From: Chitinophagaceae bacterium
GTDB lineage: Bacteria; Bacteroidota; Bacteroidia; Chitinophagales; UBA10324
Length of the DNA stretch: 64,000 bases
Direction: 5' to 3'
Assembly: GCA_947474435.1 (NCBI GenBank)
Contig: CANJII010000003.1
Coordinates: 62,001 to 126,000 of the forward strand
Shown here: positions 12,042 to 21,514 of the stretch, piece after piece
Numbering within the stretch: the first letter of the stretch is position 1
How the letters are laid out: each line of letters opens with the position of its first letter
Program-made: the position numbers and the translations under genes
The notes under the pieces: generated by a model
Databases searched by the model: none
Seen by the model: the letters and a program-made list of their open reading frames with translations, nothing else
Told to the model about the DNA's origin: nothing

Positions 12042-12497
12042 ATGACGCTCGAAGAAAAAATAATGAGTGAAATGAAACCCGCCATGCTCACGAAAAACGA
12101 AGGTGCATTGCGCGGATTGCGCGCCATTAAGGGCGCTATCATTTTAGCAAAAACTGAAAAGGGATCTGACGGAACAGTGAGTGAAGAAACCGAAATAAAA
12201 ATTTTACAAAAGCTCGCCAAACAGCGCAAGGAATCAATTGAAATTTTTCAAAAGGAAAACCGGGATGATCTCGTGAAAAAAGAAATGGAAGAATTAGCGG
12301 TGATAGAAAAATTTCTTCCGCAACAAATGAGTGCTGATGAACTGAAAGATATTATTAAAAACATTATCTCACAGGTTGGTGCTGTTACACCGCAGGATAT
12401 GGGGAAAGTTATGGGAGTTGCCAGTAAGCAACTCGCCGGAAAATCAGATGGCAAATCAATTAGCGAAATGGTGAAGCAACTTTTAACCGGCGGATAA
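12042..12497 (+). CDS. GatB/YqeY domain-containing protein
   Basis: MTLEEKIMSEMKPAMLTKNEGALRGLRAIKGAI...FLPQQMSADELK...MGKVMGVASKQLAGKSDGK; the ORF track extends to 11967 but the promoter and homology favour 12042. Confidence 0.9.
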   Translation: MTLEEKIMSEMKPAMLTKNEGALRGLRAIKGAIILAKTEKGSDGTVSEETEIKILQKLAKQRKESIEIFQKENRDDLVKKEMEELAVIEKFLPQQMSADELKDIIKNIISQVGAVTPQDMGKVMGVASKQLAGKSDGKSISEMVKQLLTGG

Positions 12498-12546
12498 ATT
12501 CTAATCTAACTCTTCGACAAACTAAGAGTGACATCGACTCTAATCT

Positions 12547-12581
12547 TCATCAAATTATCAAAACGAAGTTTCATGAGTTCC
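12547..12581. repeat. Dispersed intergenic repeat copy A (CATCAAATTAYCAAAACGAAGTTTCAYGARTTCC)
   Basis: 32/35 identical to 41075-41109 by hand alignment. Confidence 0.75.
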
Positions 12582-12637
12582 TTTTAAAATAAAAAATTAG
12601 CAACGAACTTAAATCACCAAACCATCAAATCAGTATT

Positions 12638-13180
12638 TTGTTAATCGACATCGCTTTCCTTTTATTCATTGGCTTCGGTTTCTGGCGCGGATTCACACGC
12701 GGAATCATAGTTGCAATTTTCAGTTTTCTTGCCTGGTCAATTGGTTTGTTGGGGGCTTTAAAATTTTCTTCATGGGGTGCATTTTTTCTTCGCGATAATT
12801 TAGGAATCAAAACCAATTACAATCCCATTATCAGTTTTGTTTTAATCATGATTGTAATTTCCCTTATCATTTATTTTATGGGAAAAATTCTTGAGAAAAT
12901 GATACAGGTGGTGCAAATGGGATGGTTGAATAAAACGCTCGGCGGGTTGTTAAAGGCCTCCATTTATTTTCTGATGTACTGCGTCATTATCTGGTTGTTC
13001 AATAAAGCGGGCTCTATTAGTCCCGAAGTAAAAGCACAGAGTAAACTATTCGATTACATCAATCCCGTTGCGCCTGCGGTGTTCGATTGGCTGGGAAGAA
13101 ATGTTCCTGCAATGCAGGGACTGTTACAAGACATCAGCCGATACTACGACCAGATTCGTTTCCCTGATATTTTCCGATAA
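12638..13180 (+). CDS. CvpA family membrane protein
   Basis: 180 aa, TTG start; IDIAFLLFIGFGFWRGFTRGIIVAIFSFLAWSIGLLGALKFS, typical CvpA N-terminus. Confidence 0.88.
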   Translation: MLIDIAFLLFIGFGFWRGFTRGIIVAIFSFLAWSIGLLGALKFSSWGAFFLRDNLGIKTNYNPIISFVLIMIVISLIIYFMGKILEKMIQVVQMGWLNKTLGGLLKASIYFLMYCVIIWLFNKAGSISPEVKAQSKLFDYINPVAPAVFDWLGRNVPAMQGLLQDISRYYDQIRFPDIFR

Positions 13181-13183
13181 CCG

Positions 13184-13783
13184 GTGATTCTTCTTTTAGA
13201 TAATTTTGATTCGTTCACCTACAATTTGTGGCATTACCTGTTACAGTTGAATGAAGAATGTATTGTAAAACGCAACGACGAAATCACCATCAAAGAAATT
13301 GAAAAGCTGAATCCAAAAGCAATTGTTCTTTCTCCCGGACCAGGAAGACCTGCTGATTCAGGAGTGATGAATGAAGTGATAAAACATTTTCATAAAACCA
13401 CACCGCTGCTGGGAATTTGTTTGGGGCATCAGGCACTTGGCGAGTTTTTCGGTGCTAAACTGTTACATGCCGACAAGCCTATGCATGGAAAAACTTCAGA
13501 ACTATTATTTCAAAAACATTTTCTGTTTAAAAATATGCCATCGCCATTGATGGTGATGCGCTATCATTCTTTAGTACTCAAAGAAACTGAACACACTCCG
13601 TTGAAAATAATTGCAACAGCAAAAAGCGGTGCAGATGAAGAAGACCAGCAAGAGCATGAGATAATGGCAATTGAACATCCTGATTATAAAATCATCGGAT
13701 TGCAATTTCACCCTGAAAGTATTTTAACACCGGATGGAATGATGATTTTAACAAACTGGTGGCGGTGGATTGAAGAAGAATAA
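13184..13783 (+). CDS. pabA: Aminodeoxychorismate/anthranilate synthase component II (glutamine amidotransferase)
   Basis: GTG start; MILLLDNFDSFTYNL, LSPGPGRPADSG, LGICLGHQALGEFFG, MRYHSLV, GLQFHPESILT; PabA versus TrpG not resolvable here. Confidence 0.9.
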   Translation: MILLLDNFDSFTYNLWHYLLQLNEECIVKRNDEITIKEIEKLNPKAIVLSPGPGRPADSGVMNEVIKHFHKTTPLLGICLGHQALGEFFGAKLLHADKPMHGKTSELLFQKHFLFKNMPSPLMVMRYHSLVLKETEHTPLKIIATAKSGADEEDQQEHEIMAIEHPDYKIIGLQFHPESILTPDGMMILTNWWRWIEEE

Positions 13784-13823
13784 TACCATTAGTCAAAATA
13801 AAACAGTCTTTTTCTTTTTTCTT

Positions 13824-13860
13824 CCTCACCCCCAACCCCTTTCAAAGGAGAGGGGAGTTT
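13824..13860. repeat. Short palindromic dispersed repeat (CCTCACCCCCAACCCCTTTCAAAGGAGAGGGGAGTTT)
   Basis: CCCCT...AGGGG inverted-repeat structure just after pabA; matches a repeat type known from many bacterial genomes; the overlapping ORF 13770-13979 is a by-product. Confidence 0.7.
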
Positions 13861-14033
13861 TGGTCTATATTATATTGGCTGTTGGTATAAGTTCAGTTTT
13901 TTTGAGTTTAAAACCAGAGTTTGCAATTAGATTAAAAGTTCCAAAATGGAAAGCGAATCAGCTTCATAAAACATTTTAATATTCAGTTAACCTTTTGTAT
14001 TTACTATTTATTTAAACCTGATAGATTTTTAAT

Positions 14034-15155
14034 TTACTCCAATTTAAATTGTACAGGTAAATAAACCCTCGATTTTACCGCAATACCCATTTGTAGTGCC
14101 GGTCGCCAGTTGGGCATATTTTTTATAAGGTATTCTGCTTCTTCATCGCAACCTTCGCCAATGCGGTTATAAATTTTAACATCATGTATATGCCCGATTT
14201 CATCCACTTCAAAATTCAGCCAAACCGTTCCTTCAATTTTAAGTTTTTGGGCACTATCGGGGTAAATAAGGTTTGTAAATAAAAAATCTTTAAATAATTT
14301 TTCTCCGCCTGGATATTGAGCAGGAGTAAAAATGGATTTGTTGGTAGAGTCGAAACTCATATTAGAATCAAACGGAGAAGTAGTTTTTCCATAGGGTGAA
14401 AAAGGTATTTGTGTGCCATCATAATTCAAATAATTCCAGGTATCGGTTTTTACATTCTCGCTAAATGAACCAAATGCTTTTTTTAAACCATCGATATTTA
14501 AATATTTTGCTTCTCCATTTAAACTTCCACCGGAATATTGTTCCATTGAATAGATCTGTCCGTATGGATAGTATTTCACCAAGGTTCCTGTTCCGAATTT
14601 AAAGTCGCCGCTTTCAACTGGGTTTCCGTATAAATCCCACTGACCGATTACAGAATAAGGTGTTCCATTGAGGTAAATCATTTCCAGATATTTCATTCCA
14701 CTTTCATGAAAAGTTTTTAATGTATCTGTAATACCACCATATTTATATTTTGCTATGTAAATCGGGAGTTTATAAATTGAATATCCGGTCCAGAGACTAT
14801 CTGCATATCCTGACTTATAATAAATTTCACACCTCAATATTCCTTCTGAATTAAAATATTCCCACTTGCCGGTTTTTAATCCATCCTTATAATGACCTCG
14901 AAACATCAATCCACCTTTCACATCAAAAAAATACCAGTCGCCTGTTCGTTGACCGTGAAAGACAGTTCCGGTTTCGGTCACATTATCAAAAAAATAGCGA
15001 GAGAATACACCCGTCTTGTTTGTGTCATCGTCTTCATATATAATGCTCTCGGAAAGCATGGGAGGTCGGATTTGCTCTTCAGGTTTATATTGCGCATTGG
15101 CTGAAAAATTTACAAGAAAAAAAATTATTCCCGCTAAAAGATTTTTTTTATTCAT
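14034..15155 (-). CDS. Secreted protein with MORN/YwqK-like repeats and TonB C-terminal-like domain
   Basis: Signal peptide MNKKNLLAGIIFFLVNFSANAQ; repeats such as GQRTGDWYFFD/GHYKDGLKTGKWEYFNSEG; C-term EGTVWLNFEVDEIGHIHDVKIYNRIGEGCDEEAEYLIKNMPNWRPALQMGIAVKSRVYLPVQFKL. Confidence 0.82.
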   Translation of the reverse strand: MNKKNLLAGIIFFLVNFSANAQYKPEEQIRPPMLSESIIYEDDDTNKTGVFSRYFFDNVTETGTVFHGQRTGDWYFFDVKGGLMFRGHYKDGLKTGKWEYFNSEGILRCEIYYKSGYADSLWTGYSIYKLPIYIAKYKYGGITDTLKTFHESGMKYLEMIYLNGTPYSVIGQWDLYGNPVESGDFKFGTGTLVKYYPYGQIYSMEQYSGGSLNGEAKYLNIDGLKKAFGSFSENVKTDTWNYLNYDGTQIPFSPYGKTTSPFDSNMSFDSTNKSIFTPAQYPGGEKLFKDFLFTNLIYPDSAQKLKIEGTVWLNFEVDEIGHIHDVKIYNRIGEGCDEEAEYLIKNMPNWRPALQMGIAVKSRVYLPVQFKLE

Positions 15156-15177
15156 GATGAGTGTTGTATTTAATTTT

Positions 15178-16386
15178 TTATTCTACATAGTTTAAATCCT
15201 TGCCAAAAGTTTCTTCAATTAAGTAGGTAGCAATTAAAGCAAGCAAGATTACAACTGAACCAACAATAATTGCAGAACTCCAAATACCAATTGATACTGC
15301 CATTGCGTTCCAGCAGAGAGTCATTATTACTGTTGATCCGCGCACAAAATTAGGAACAGTAGTGGTGACTGTTGAGCGAATGTTTGTGCCAAACTGTTCT
15401 GAAGCTACTGTTATAAAAACCGCCCAATATCCCATTGAAATTCCAAGAATAAAAACTATAAAATAAAATACATTGGCTGAAACATTGAAGCAACAGAAAT
15501 AACCAAATGAAAATATCAATAAAGAAATCAATGAAATATTTAATGCCTTTTTTCGTGAATGAAAAAGCTGGCTCAGCAAGCCGGTTAGCAGGCTTCCGAT
15601 TGAAGCTCCGATATAATGAAACATAACGGCTTTGCCGGGGCTTATCGGACTTTTAATTGATAAATATTCGCCAAATTCTTTAGAAAAAGTTATAAGTATT
15701 CCAATGACAAACCAAACCGGGAGACCAACTAATATGCAAAGAATAAACTTTATAAAACTTTTTTTCACCCTGAATATTCCAAGAAAATCGCCTCGTTTAA
15801 CGGCTTGTGTTTTAATGTTTTGATACATACCCGATTCATGTAAATAAATCCGTAATCCTAAAAGGAATAATCCTATAAAACCTCCAAACCAGTATGCTTC
15901 GCGCCACCCCCATTGTGAAACAAAGAACGCAAGCGCTGCTCCGGCTATACCAACCCCTGATACTATAGCTGTTCCCCAACCCCTTTTTTCTTTTGACATT
16001 ACCTCAGAAACCAGTGTTATTCCCAAGCCTAATTCACCTGCCAATCCAAACCCGGCAATAAACCTCAACCAAAAATATTGATCAATTGTTTGCACAAATC
16101 CATTGGCAATGTTTGCAACCGAATATATTAAGATTGTTAAAAACAAGGAGGTCATTCTTCCTTTTTTATCTCCAAGTATTCCAAAAACAATTCCACCTAA
16201 TAACATCCCTATCATCTGTATGTTTATAAGCTGAATTCCAATTTCGCGTACTTGATTATCTGCCACCCCTAAATCAGTTAAGCTTGAAATACGAACAATT
16301 GAAAATAAAATCAAATCATAAATGTCAACGAAGTATCCAAGGGCAGCAACAATTACAGATATGTTGAGGATTTTATTTGTAGTCAT
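15178..16386 (-). CDS. MFS transporter
   Basis: 402 aa, about 12 TMs, GILGDKKGRMTSLFLTILIYSVAN MFS signature. Confidence 0.92.
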   Translation of the reverse strand: MTTNKILNISVIVAALGYFVDIYDLILFSIVRISSLTDLGVADNQVREIGIQLINIQMIGMLLGGIVFGILGDKKGRMTSLFLTILIYSVANIANGFVQTIDQYFWLRFIAGFGLAGELGLGITLVSEVMSKEKRGWGTAIVSGVGIAGAALAFFVSQWGWREAYWFGGFIGLFLLGLRIYLHESGMYQNIKTQAVKRGDFLGIFRVKKSFIKFILCILVGLPVWFVIGILITFSKEFGEYLSIKSPISPGKAVMFHYIGASIGSLLTGLLSQLFHSRKKALNISLISLLIFSFGYFCCFNVSANVFYFIVFILGISMGYWAVFITVASEQFGTNIRSTVTTTVPNFVRGSTVIMTLCWNAMAVSIGIWSSAIIVGSVVILLALIATYLIEETFGKDLNYVE

Positions 16387-16480
16387 TTTTATTAAATAGT
16401 ATTCTGCTGATTTTTTTACAATCTTCGTAATTCTTGTTTAACAACACAACTTTATTATCTGATAAATTTGTTAAAAAAAA

Positions 16481-17278
16481 TCACCCTTCCTTTTTTAATT
16501 GAAGCTTCATCAATAAATTAATCATGGTACCTTGTTCTGATGTGGATGCCTGCAGTTTCCAGTTTTTTTGTTCAGCAATTTGTGCCGCAATTCGTATTTC
16601 TTTTTTATTTATCGAAAAATTATTTGCTGATTTGAATGTTGCAATCATTTCAGCAGGCATCATCCAATTGCGAAAATAGATCTGATGGTTAATGGCAACT
16701 TCGTTAGTAGTTTCTAAAACCAATTTGAATCGGGATGTAGTTTGTTCAATATCAGAATTCAGATTTATTAATAAATAAATAAGGCGATGATAATTTCGAT
16801 GGTCGAGTAAAGCTGATTCAGGAATTCTTTTGTCCCAATCCGATTCAGTTAGTTTTTTATTTAATAAAATTTCGGTGAACAGAAACAAATGTTCTTTAAG
16901 GTTAGAAACTGATTCTTCATATCTCGTTACTTCAATTTTCTTTTCCTCAGTTGGTTGTTTTAACTCCTGAATAACTGTGACTAAAGAATTTATTTCTATT
17001 GAAGGAGTGTTTTTTTCTTCTTTTATCTCTGTACTTATTTCAGAAATTTTTTCATTCGATTTTTCTTCCTGAATTTTGGCTTTAACAACTTCAATAGTTT
17101 TATCAGGAATTATTTTATCGGGAGAAATTTTTATTTGTATTTTTTTTCTTCCGGAAATCCAATTGATTATAATGGCAATTAAAAAACAGGAGAAAATTAT
17201 AAACAGCACAGCACCCAGCGCGTGATGAAACATGTATAAAGGAGAATCGGTGGCGCCGAAAAAAAATTGCTTAATCAT
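16481..17278 (-). CDS. Hypothetical protein with N-terminal TM segment
   Basis: 265 aa, TM followed by Lys/Glu-rich linker; no family recognised. Confidence 0.6.
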   Translation of the reverse strand: MIKQFFFGATDSPLYMFHHALGAVLFIIFSCFLIAIIINWISGRKKIQIKISPDKIIPDKTIEVVKAKIQEEKSNEKISEISTEIKEEKNTPSIEINSLVTVIQELKQPTEEKKIEVTRYEESVSNLKEHLFLFTEILLNKKLTESDWDKRIPESALLDHRNYHRLIYLLINLNSDIEQTTSRFKLVLETTNEVAINHQIYFRNWMMPAEMIATFKSANNFSINKKEIRIAAQIAEQKNWKLQASTSEQGTMINLLMKLQLKKEG

Positions 17279-17447
17279 ATTATTTCTTCAGGGAGCGAAC
17301 ATAGGAAATTCAATTTGATGATTTACTCTTACGACACAATTTCATTCAATTGTGTTGGTGTGCTTTGCTTTCTAATTTGATGATGTGAAAAATCTTTTTT
17401 ATAGAAGAATTATTGATGAAGTGCAGGTGTTGCTTAGTTTTACTGCG

Positions 17448-18548
17448 ATGAAAAAAATGTTTCTCTCTTCTGTTTTGTTGTTGTTGTTTGTTTCCGGAAA
17501 TGCGCAACCATTGTCGGCTTATGTAAATCAAGACGGGCGGTTTTTTGTTTTCGATAATTTTAATATTCATCAAGCCGATTATTTGGAACCAAAATATTTT
17601 TTAGTTGGACAAACTTGTGTCCCGTTCATTGACAATACGAAGAACTTTAAAATTTATTACAACGGAAAACCGCAACAGATAAATGAAGGCTACACCACCG
17701 ATTTTTATGTGACCAATAACATTGTGATTTTTAAAAATCAGGCAACTCTCTGTGTGTTCGACAATGGAAAAATCACCAAGCTGGCAGATTACAATACCAG
17801 CTTTGCTTACGGCGATAGCATGGTCGGATATTTTGACGATCGCCAGTATGTTTACAATTTATACTGGAACGGAAAAATTGTTCGCCTCGAAGAAAACAGT
17901 TTAGGAAATCCGGTGACTGTGAGTTCTGCCGGCAGTAATGTTTTTGCATGGGTTACACAGTACAACCAGTTCAATATTTTTTATGATGGTGATATTTTTG
18001 AACAGGAAAGTCAGGCGCCGCAAATGATAAACGCCGGCAGGAACATTGTGATTTACCGCGATTACTACAATGACCTAAAAGTTTTTTACAAAGGAGAAAC
18101 TTTTGAATTAGGAGCCGTGCCCATAGGAACCGGAACAAAGAAAATGGCCTCGGCATTAGTTGGTAATGACATGGCCGCTTACCTCGATGGTACAGGAGAA
18201 TTAAAAATATTTTATGCAGGAAAAATTATTGAAACCGGTGTAATGAACCCACAATTAATTCGCTTAAAAGATAATGTACTGATATTTGAAGATGGCACTG
18301 GTGGTCTGTCTGTTTTTTATATGGGACAAATATCCAGACTCGAAAATTTTATTCCGCTGAAAATGGAATTGAGTCAAAATTCATTGTACTACTTTACTCA
18401 ATCAAACGAAATTCGGTTTTTTACTTTTGGAAAAACGGTGGAACTACCGGCACAAATTTACAATGATATCAGATTGGATTTTGATGTACTGCAAGTTAAA
18501 ACCGGCTTTAATTCATACAGCTTTTATTACAAAGACAAGAAGTTATAA
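17448..18548 (+). CDS. Secreted hypothetical protein with about 8-9 degenerate beta-repeats
   Basis: Signal peptide MKKMFLSSVLLLLFVSGNAQP; repeats NFKIYYNGKPQQI, YNLYWNGKIVRLEE, DLKVFYKGETFELG, ELKIFYAGKIIETG, GLSVFYMGQISRLEN; preferred start 17448 rather than 17385. Confidence 0.8.
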   Translation: MKKMFLSSVLLLLFVSGNAQPLSAYVNQDGRFFVFDNFNIHQADYLEPKYFLVGQTCVPFIDNTKNFKIYYNGKPQQINEGYTTDFYVTNNIVIFKNQATLCVFDNGKITKLADYNTSFAYGDSMVGYFDDRQYVYNLYWNGKIVRLEENSLGNPVTVSSAGSNVFAWVTQYNQFNIFYDGDIFEQESQAPQMINAGRNIVIYRDYYNDLKVFYKGETFELGAVPIGTGTKKMASALVGNDMAAYLDGTGELKIFYAGKIIETGVMNPQLIRLKDNVLIFEDGTGGLSVFYMGQISRLENFIPLKMELSQNSLYYFTQSNEIRFFTFGKTVELPAQIYNDIRLDFDVLQVKTGFNSYSFYYKDKKL

Positions 18549-18567
18549 CTGATAAAGTATTATGGAA

Positions 18568-18629
18568 AAAGTATAAAACTTGTCGTGATAGTGTTTATGC
18601 TTTCAACTTTATACTTTATTATTTTTTTC
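18568..18629 (+). terminator. Possible hairpin terminator after the repeat protein
   Basis: AAAGTATAAA (18568-18577) / TTTATACTTT (18608-18617) followed by a T-rich run; AT-only stem. Confidence 0.35.
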
Positions 18630-18697
18630 AATTGCATCAAATGAATCGACAGGATTTATGCTCTCGGCTTTATTATTTATTCAGGCAATAAAGTCGG

Positions 18698-18732
18698 TTT
18701 TTGTTCGTCACAATTCAAACGCATTACATTTG
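18698..18732 (+). promoter_or_regulatory. Bacteroidota-type promoter TTTTTG-N21-TACATTTG
   Basis: TACATTTG at 18725-18732 with TTTTTG upstream, 25 nt before ATG 18757. Confidence 0.5.
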
Positions 18733-18756
18733 CCTTTCTTAAAAAAAATAAAAAAC

Positions 18757-19437
18757 ATGACCGCCCCATTCATTTTACTTTCTCTCGTTTTTTTAGTTAT
18801 CGGATTAATTGTCGGTGGATTATTGAAACGCCGAATGGCTGAGTATTCTCAAATCCCGGTTGAGAGCGGGCTCAGTGGAAAAGAAATTGCTCAAAAAATG
18901 TTGCGAGACAGTGGAATAACCGATGTTGAAATCACATGTGTTGAAGGTCACCTCACTGATCATTACAATCCGCAAAACAAAACAGTTAATTTATCAACGG
19001 ATGTATACAATGGCAGAAGCGTGGCAGCGGCTGCAATTGCAGCACATGAATGCGGACATGCTGTACAACACGCACATGCGTATATGTGGTTGGGCTTAAG
19101 AAGTGCTTTGGTTCCGGTTGTAAGTTTTTCTTCACAATGGGTGCAGTGGGTTTTATTTGCCGGTGTAATGATGATAAATGCATTTCCCTGGTTATTAGTT
19201 GCAGGAGTTATCTTGTTTGCATTGACAACTATTTTCAGCATCATTACATTGCCGGTTGAGTTTGATGCAAGTCGTCGTGCTCTAATTTGGTTAGACACCA
19301 CAAACATAATGAGTCGTGAAGCCCACGACAAAGCCCGTAATGGTTTAAAATGGGCTGCTTCCACATATGTAATTGCAGCACTTGCTTCAATTGCAACTCT
19401 TTTATACTATCTGAGTTTTTTAAACAGAAGAAATTAA
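18757..19437 (+). CDS. Zinc metallopeptidase, membrane-bound (YugP-like)
   Basis: HECGHAVQHAHAYMWLGLRS, VNLSTDVYNGRSVAAAAIAAHECGH, EFDASRRAL; start 18757 preferred over 18658. Confidence 0.9.
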   Translation: MTAPFILLSLVFLVIGLIVGGLLKRRMAEYSQIPVESGLSGKEIAQKMLRDSGITDVEITCVEGHLTDHYNPQNKTVNLSTDVYNGRSVAAAAIAAHECGHAVQHAHAYMWLGLRSALVPVVSFSSQWVQWVLFAGVMMINAFPWLLVAGVILFALTTIFSIITLPVEFDASRRALIWLDTTNIMSREAHDKARNGLKWAASTYVIAALASIATLLYYLSFLNRRN

Positions 19438-19545
19438 TTCAGTAAGGAATAAAAGTTAAACTCCCGTTAATTATTATTCCATCCACACTGTTTCAGAAAA
19501 AGTATTTTGAAATTTGCAGTCATTAATTCTGAATTTAAATAAATT

Positions 19546-20541
19546 ATGCAAGCCATTATACCTGTTGCCGGTGCCGGCACCAAACTTCGCCCTCACACTT
19601 ACACGCAGCCTAAAGCTTTAATCCCTGTTGCCGGAAAACCGATTCTCAGTTTCATTATGGATGAGCTGATTGCGGCAGGTATTACAGAATACATTTTTGT
19701 GATTGGTTATCTTGGAGAAAAAATTCGTGATTATGTAGGGAAGAAATATCCGAATCTGAAAGTCTCGTTTGTGGAGCAGGAAACCCGTGAAGGAATTGGT
19801 CACGCTATCTGGCTCACGAAGGAAGCGGTGAGCATGAAGGAAGAAATAATTATTGTCCTTGGCGATTCGGTGTTCGATGCAGATATGAAAACAATTATTG
19901 CATCAGAATTTTCATTGCTCGGTGTGAAAAAAGTAGATGACCCGCGAAGCTTTGGTGTGGCAGAAATAAGCGATGATGATTTAATTGTCCGCGTGGAAGA
20001 AAAACCGCAGATACCTCGCAGCAATCTGGCGCTCGTTGGTTTGTATAAAATAAAACAAACAAGTGCGCTGTTTGAATCACTGAATTATCTGATAGAAAAT
20101 AATATCCGCACCAAAAATGAATTTCAGTTGACCGATGCCATCATGCGCATGATTGACATCGGTATTCCGTTTCAACCATTTAAAATCAACAACTGGTTCG
20201 ACTGCGGAAAAAAAGAAGTGTTGCTGGAAACCAATGCTACACTTTTGCGCAAGGTAGGATTTGCCACACTGCGCAATCCGCGTTTTGAAAAAACAATCAT
20301 TATTGACCCGGTTTTCATTGGCGAAAATTGTAAAATTCAAAACAGCATTATCGGACCGAATGTAACAGTCGGTGATAATGCCACTATTCAAAATTCAATT
20401 ATCAAGGAAAGTATCATCGGCACTTTCACGCATTTGGAATCGGTGAGTTTGCACGGCTCGGTGATTGGAAGCGATGCGCTCATTCGCGGTCACAGTCAGA
20501 GTTTAAATATTGGTGATAATACTGAGATTGATTTGAGTTGA
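19546..20541 (+). CDS. Sugar nucleotidyltransferase with C-terminal left-handed beta-helix repeats
   Basis: MQAIIPVAGAGTKLRPHTYTQPKALIPVAGKPILSFIMDEL; hexapeptide-like C-terminus. Confidence 0.92.
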   Translation: MQAIIPVAGAGTKLRPHTYTQPKALIPVAGKPILSFIMDELIAAGITEYIFVIGYLGEKIRDYVGKKYPNLKVSFVEQETREGIGHAIWLTKEAVSMKEEIIIVLGDSVFDADMKTIIASEFSLLGVKKVDDPRSFGVAEISDDDLIVRVEEKPQIPRSNLALVGLYKIKQTSALFESLNYLIENNIRTKNEFQLTDAIMRMIDIGIPFQPFKINNWFDCGKKEVLLETNATLLRKVGFATLRNPRFEKTIIIDPVFIGENCKIQNSIIGPNVTVGDNATIQNSIIKESIIGTFTHLESVSLHGSVIGSDALIRGHSQSLNIGDNTEIDLS

Positions 20542-20572
20542 AGAAAAAATTTATCTGAGCTACATTTCGCTC

Positions 20573-21514
20573 GTGCAAAACAGAATCACAAAACTTTTCG
20601 GAATAAATTATCCAATCAATCAGGCGGGAATGATTTGGTGTTCGGGTTGGGAACTGGCTTCGGCTGTCAGCAATGCAGGCGCACTTGGTATCATTGGTTC
20701 TGGAAGTATGTATCCGGATATTCTACGCGAACACATTCGCAAATGCAAAACTGCAACTGCAAAACCTTTCGCAGTAAATGTTCCGTTGCTGTATCCCGAT
20801 ATTGATAAGCACATTCAGATAATTATTGATGAAGGAGTAAAAATTGTTTTCACTTCCGCCGGCAATCCGAAAACATGGACTTCTATTCTGAAAGAAAAAG
20901 GGGTAACAGTAGTACATGTGGTGAGCAGCGCACTATTCGCACAAAAATCTGAAGCTGCCGGTGTGGATGCAGTGGTTGCTGAAGGTTTCGAAGCAGGCGG
21001 ACACAACGGACGGGAAGAAACAACCTCCATGGTTTTAATTCCTTTGGTGAAGGAAGCTGTAAAAATTCCGGTGATTGCTGCAGGTGGAATTGCCAATGGA
21101 AAAAGTATGCTCGCCGCATTTGCACTCGGAGCTGATGGCGTTCAAATCGGAACACGATTCGCAGCAAGCGTGGAATCATCCGGTCACGATTCATTTAAAA
21201 AAATAATTACCGAAACTCCTGAGGGCGGCACCATGCTGTCCATGAAAAAAGTAGTTCCTGTTCGATTGATAAAAAATAAATTCTTCAATCAGATAAATGA
21301 AGCGGAACAAAAAGGCGCAAGCATTGATGAGCTAAAAAATATTCTCGGTCGTGCTCGTGCAAAGCGAGGAATGTTTGAAGGCGATCTGGAAGAAGGCGAA
21401 CTGGAAATCGGTCAAGTAAGCGCGCAGGTGCATGAAATAAAACCAGCGGCAGAAATTGTAAAAAATATCTGGGAAGAATTTTTAGCAGCGAAAAAATCGC
21501 TTGCTGAATTATAG
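20573..21514 (+). CDS. Nitronate monooxygenase / NPD-type FMN enzyme
   Basis: GTG start; RITKLFGINYPINQAGMIWCSGWELASAVSNAGALGIIGSG, EGFEAGGHNGREETT, PVIAAGGIANGKSM. Confidence 0.92.
   Translation: MQNRITKLFGINYPINQAGMIWCSGWELASAVSNAGALGIIGSGSMYPDILREHIRKCKTATAKPFAVNVPLLYPDIDKHIQIIIDEGVKIVFTSAGNPKTWTSILKEKGVTVVHVVSSALFAQKSEAAGVDAVVAEGFEAGGHNGREETTSMVLIPLVKEAVKIPVIAAGGIANGKSMLAAFALGADGVQIGTRFAASVESSGHDSFKKIITETPEGGTMLSMKKVVPVRLIKNKFFNQINEAEQKGASIDELKNILGRARAKRGMFEGDLEEGELEIGQVSAQVHEIKPAAEIVKNIWEEFLAAKKSLAEL

Noticed and set aside
13770-13979. 69-aa plus-strand ORF (…PHPQPLSKERG…)
   Set aside because: Translation of the intergenic palindromic repeat; such peptides are a common annotation artefact
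18963-19364. 133-aa minus-strand ORF opposite the metallopeptidase
   Set aside because: Antisense of the HECGH metallopeptidase gene
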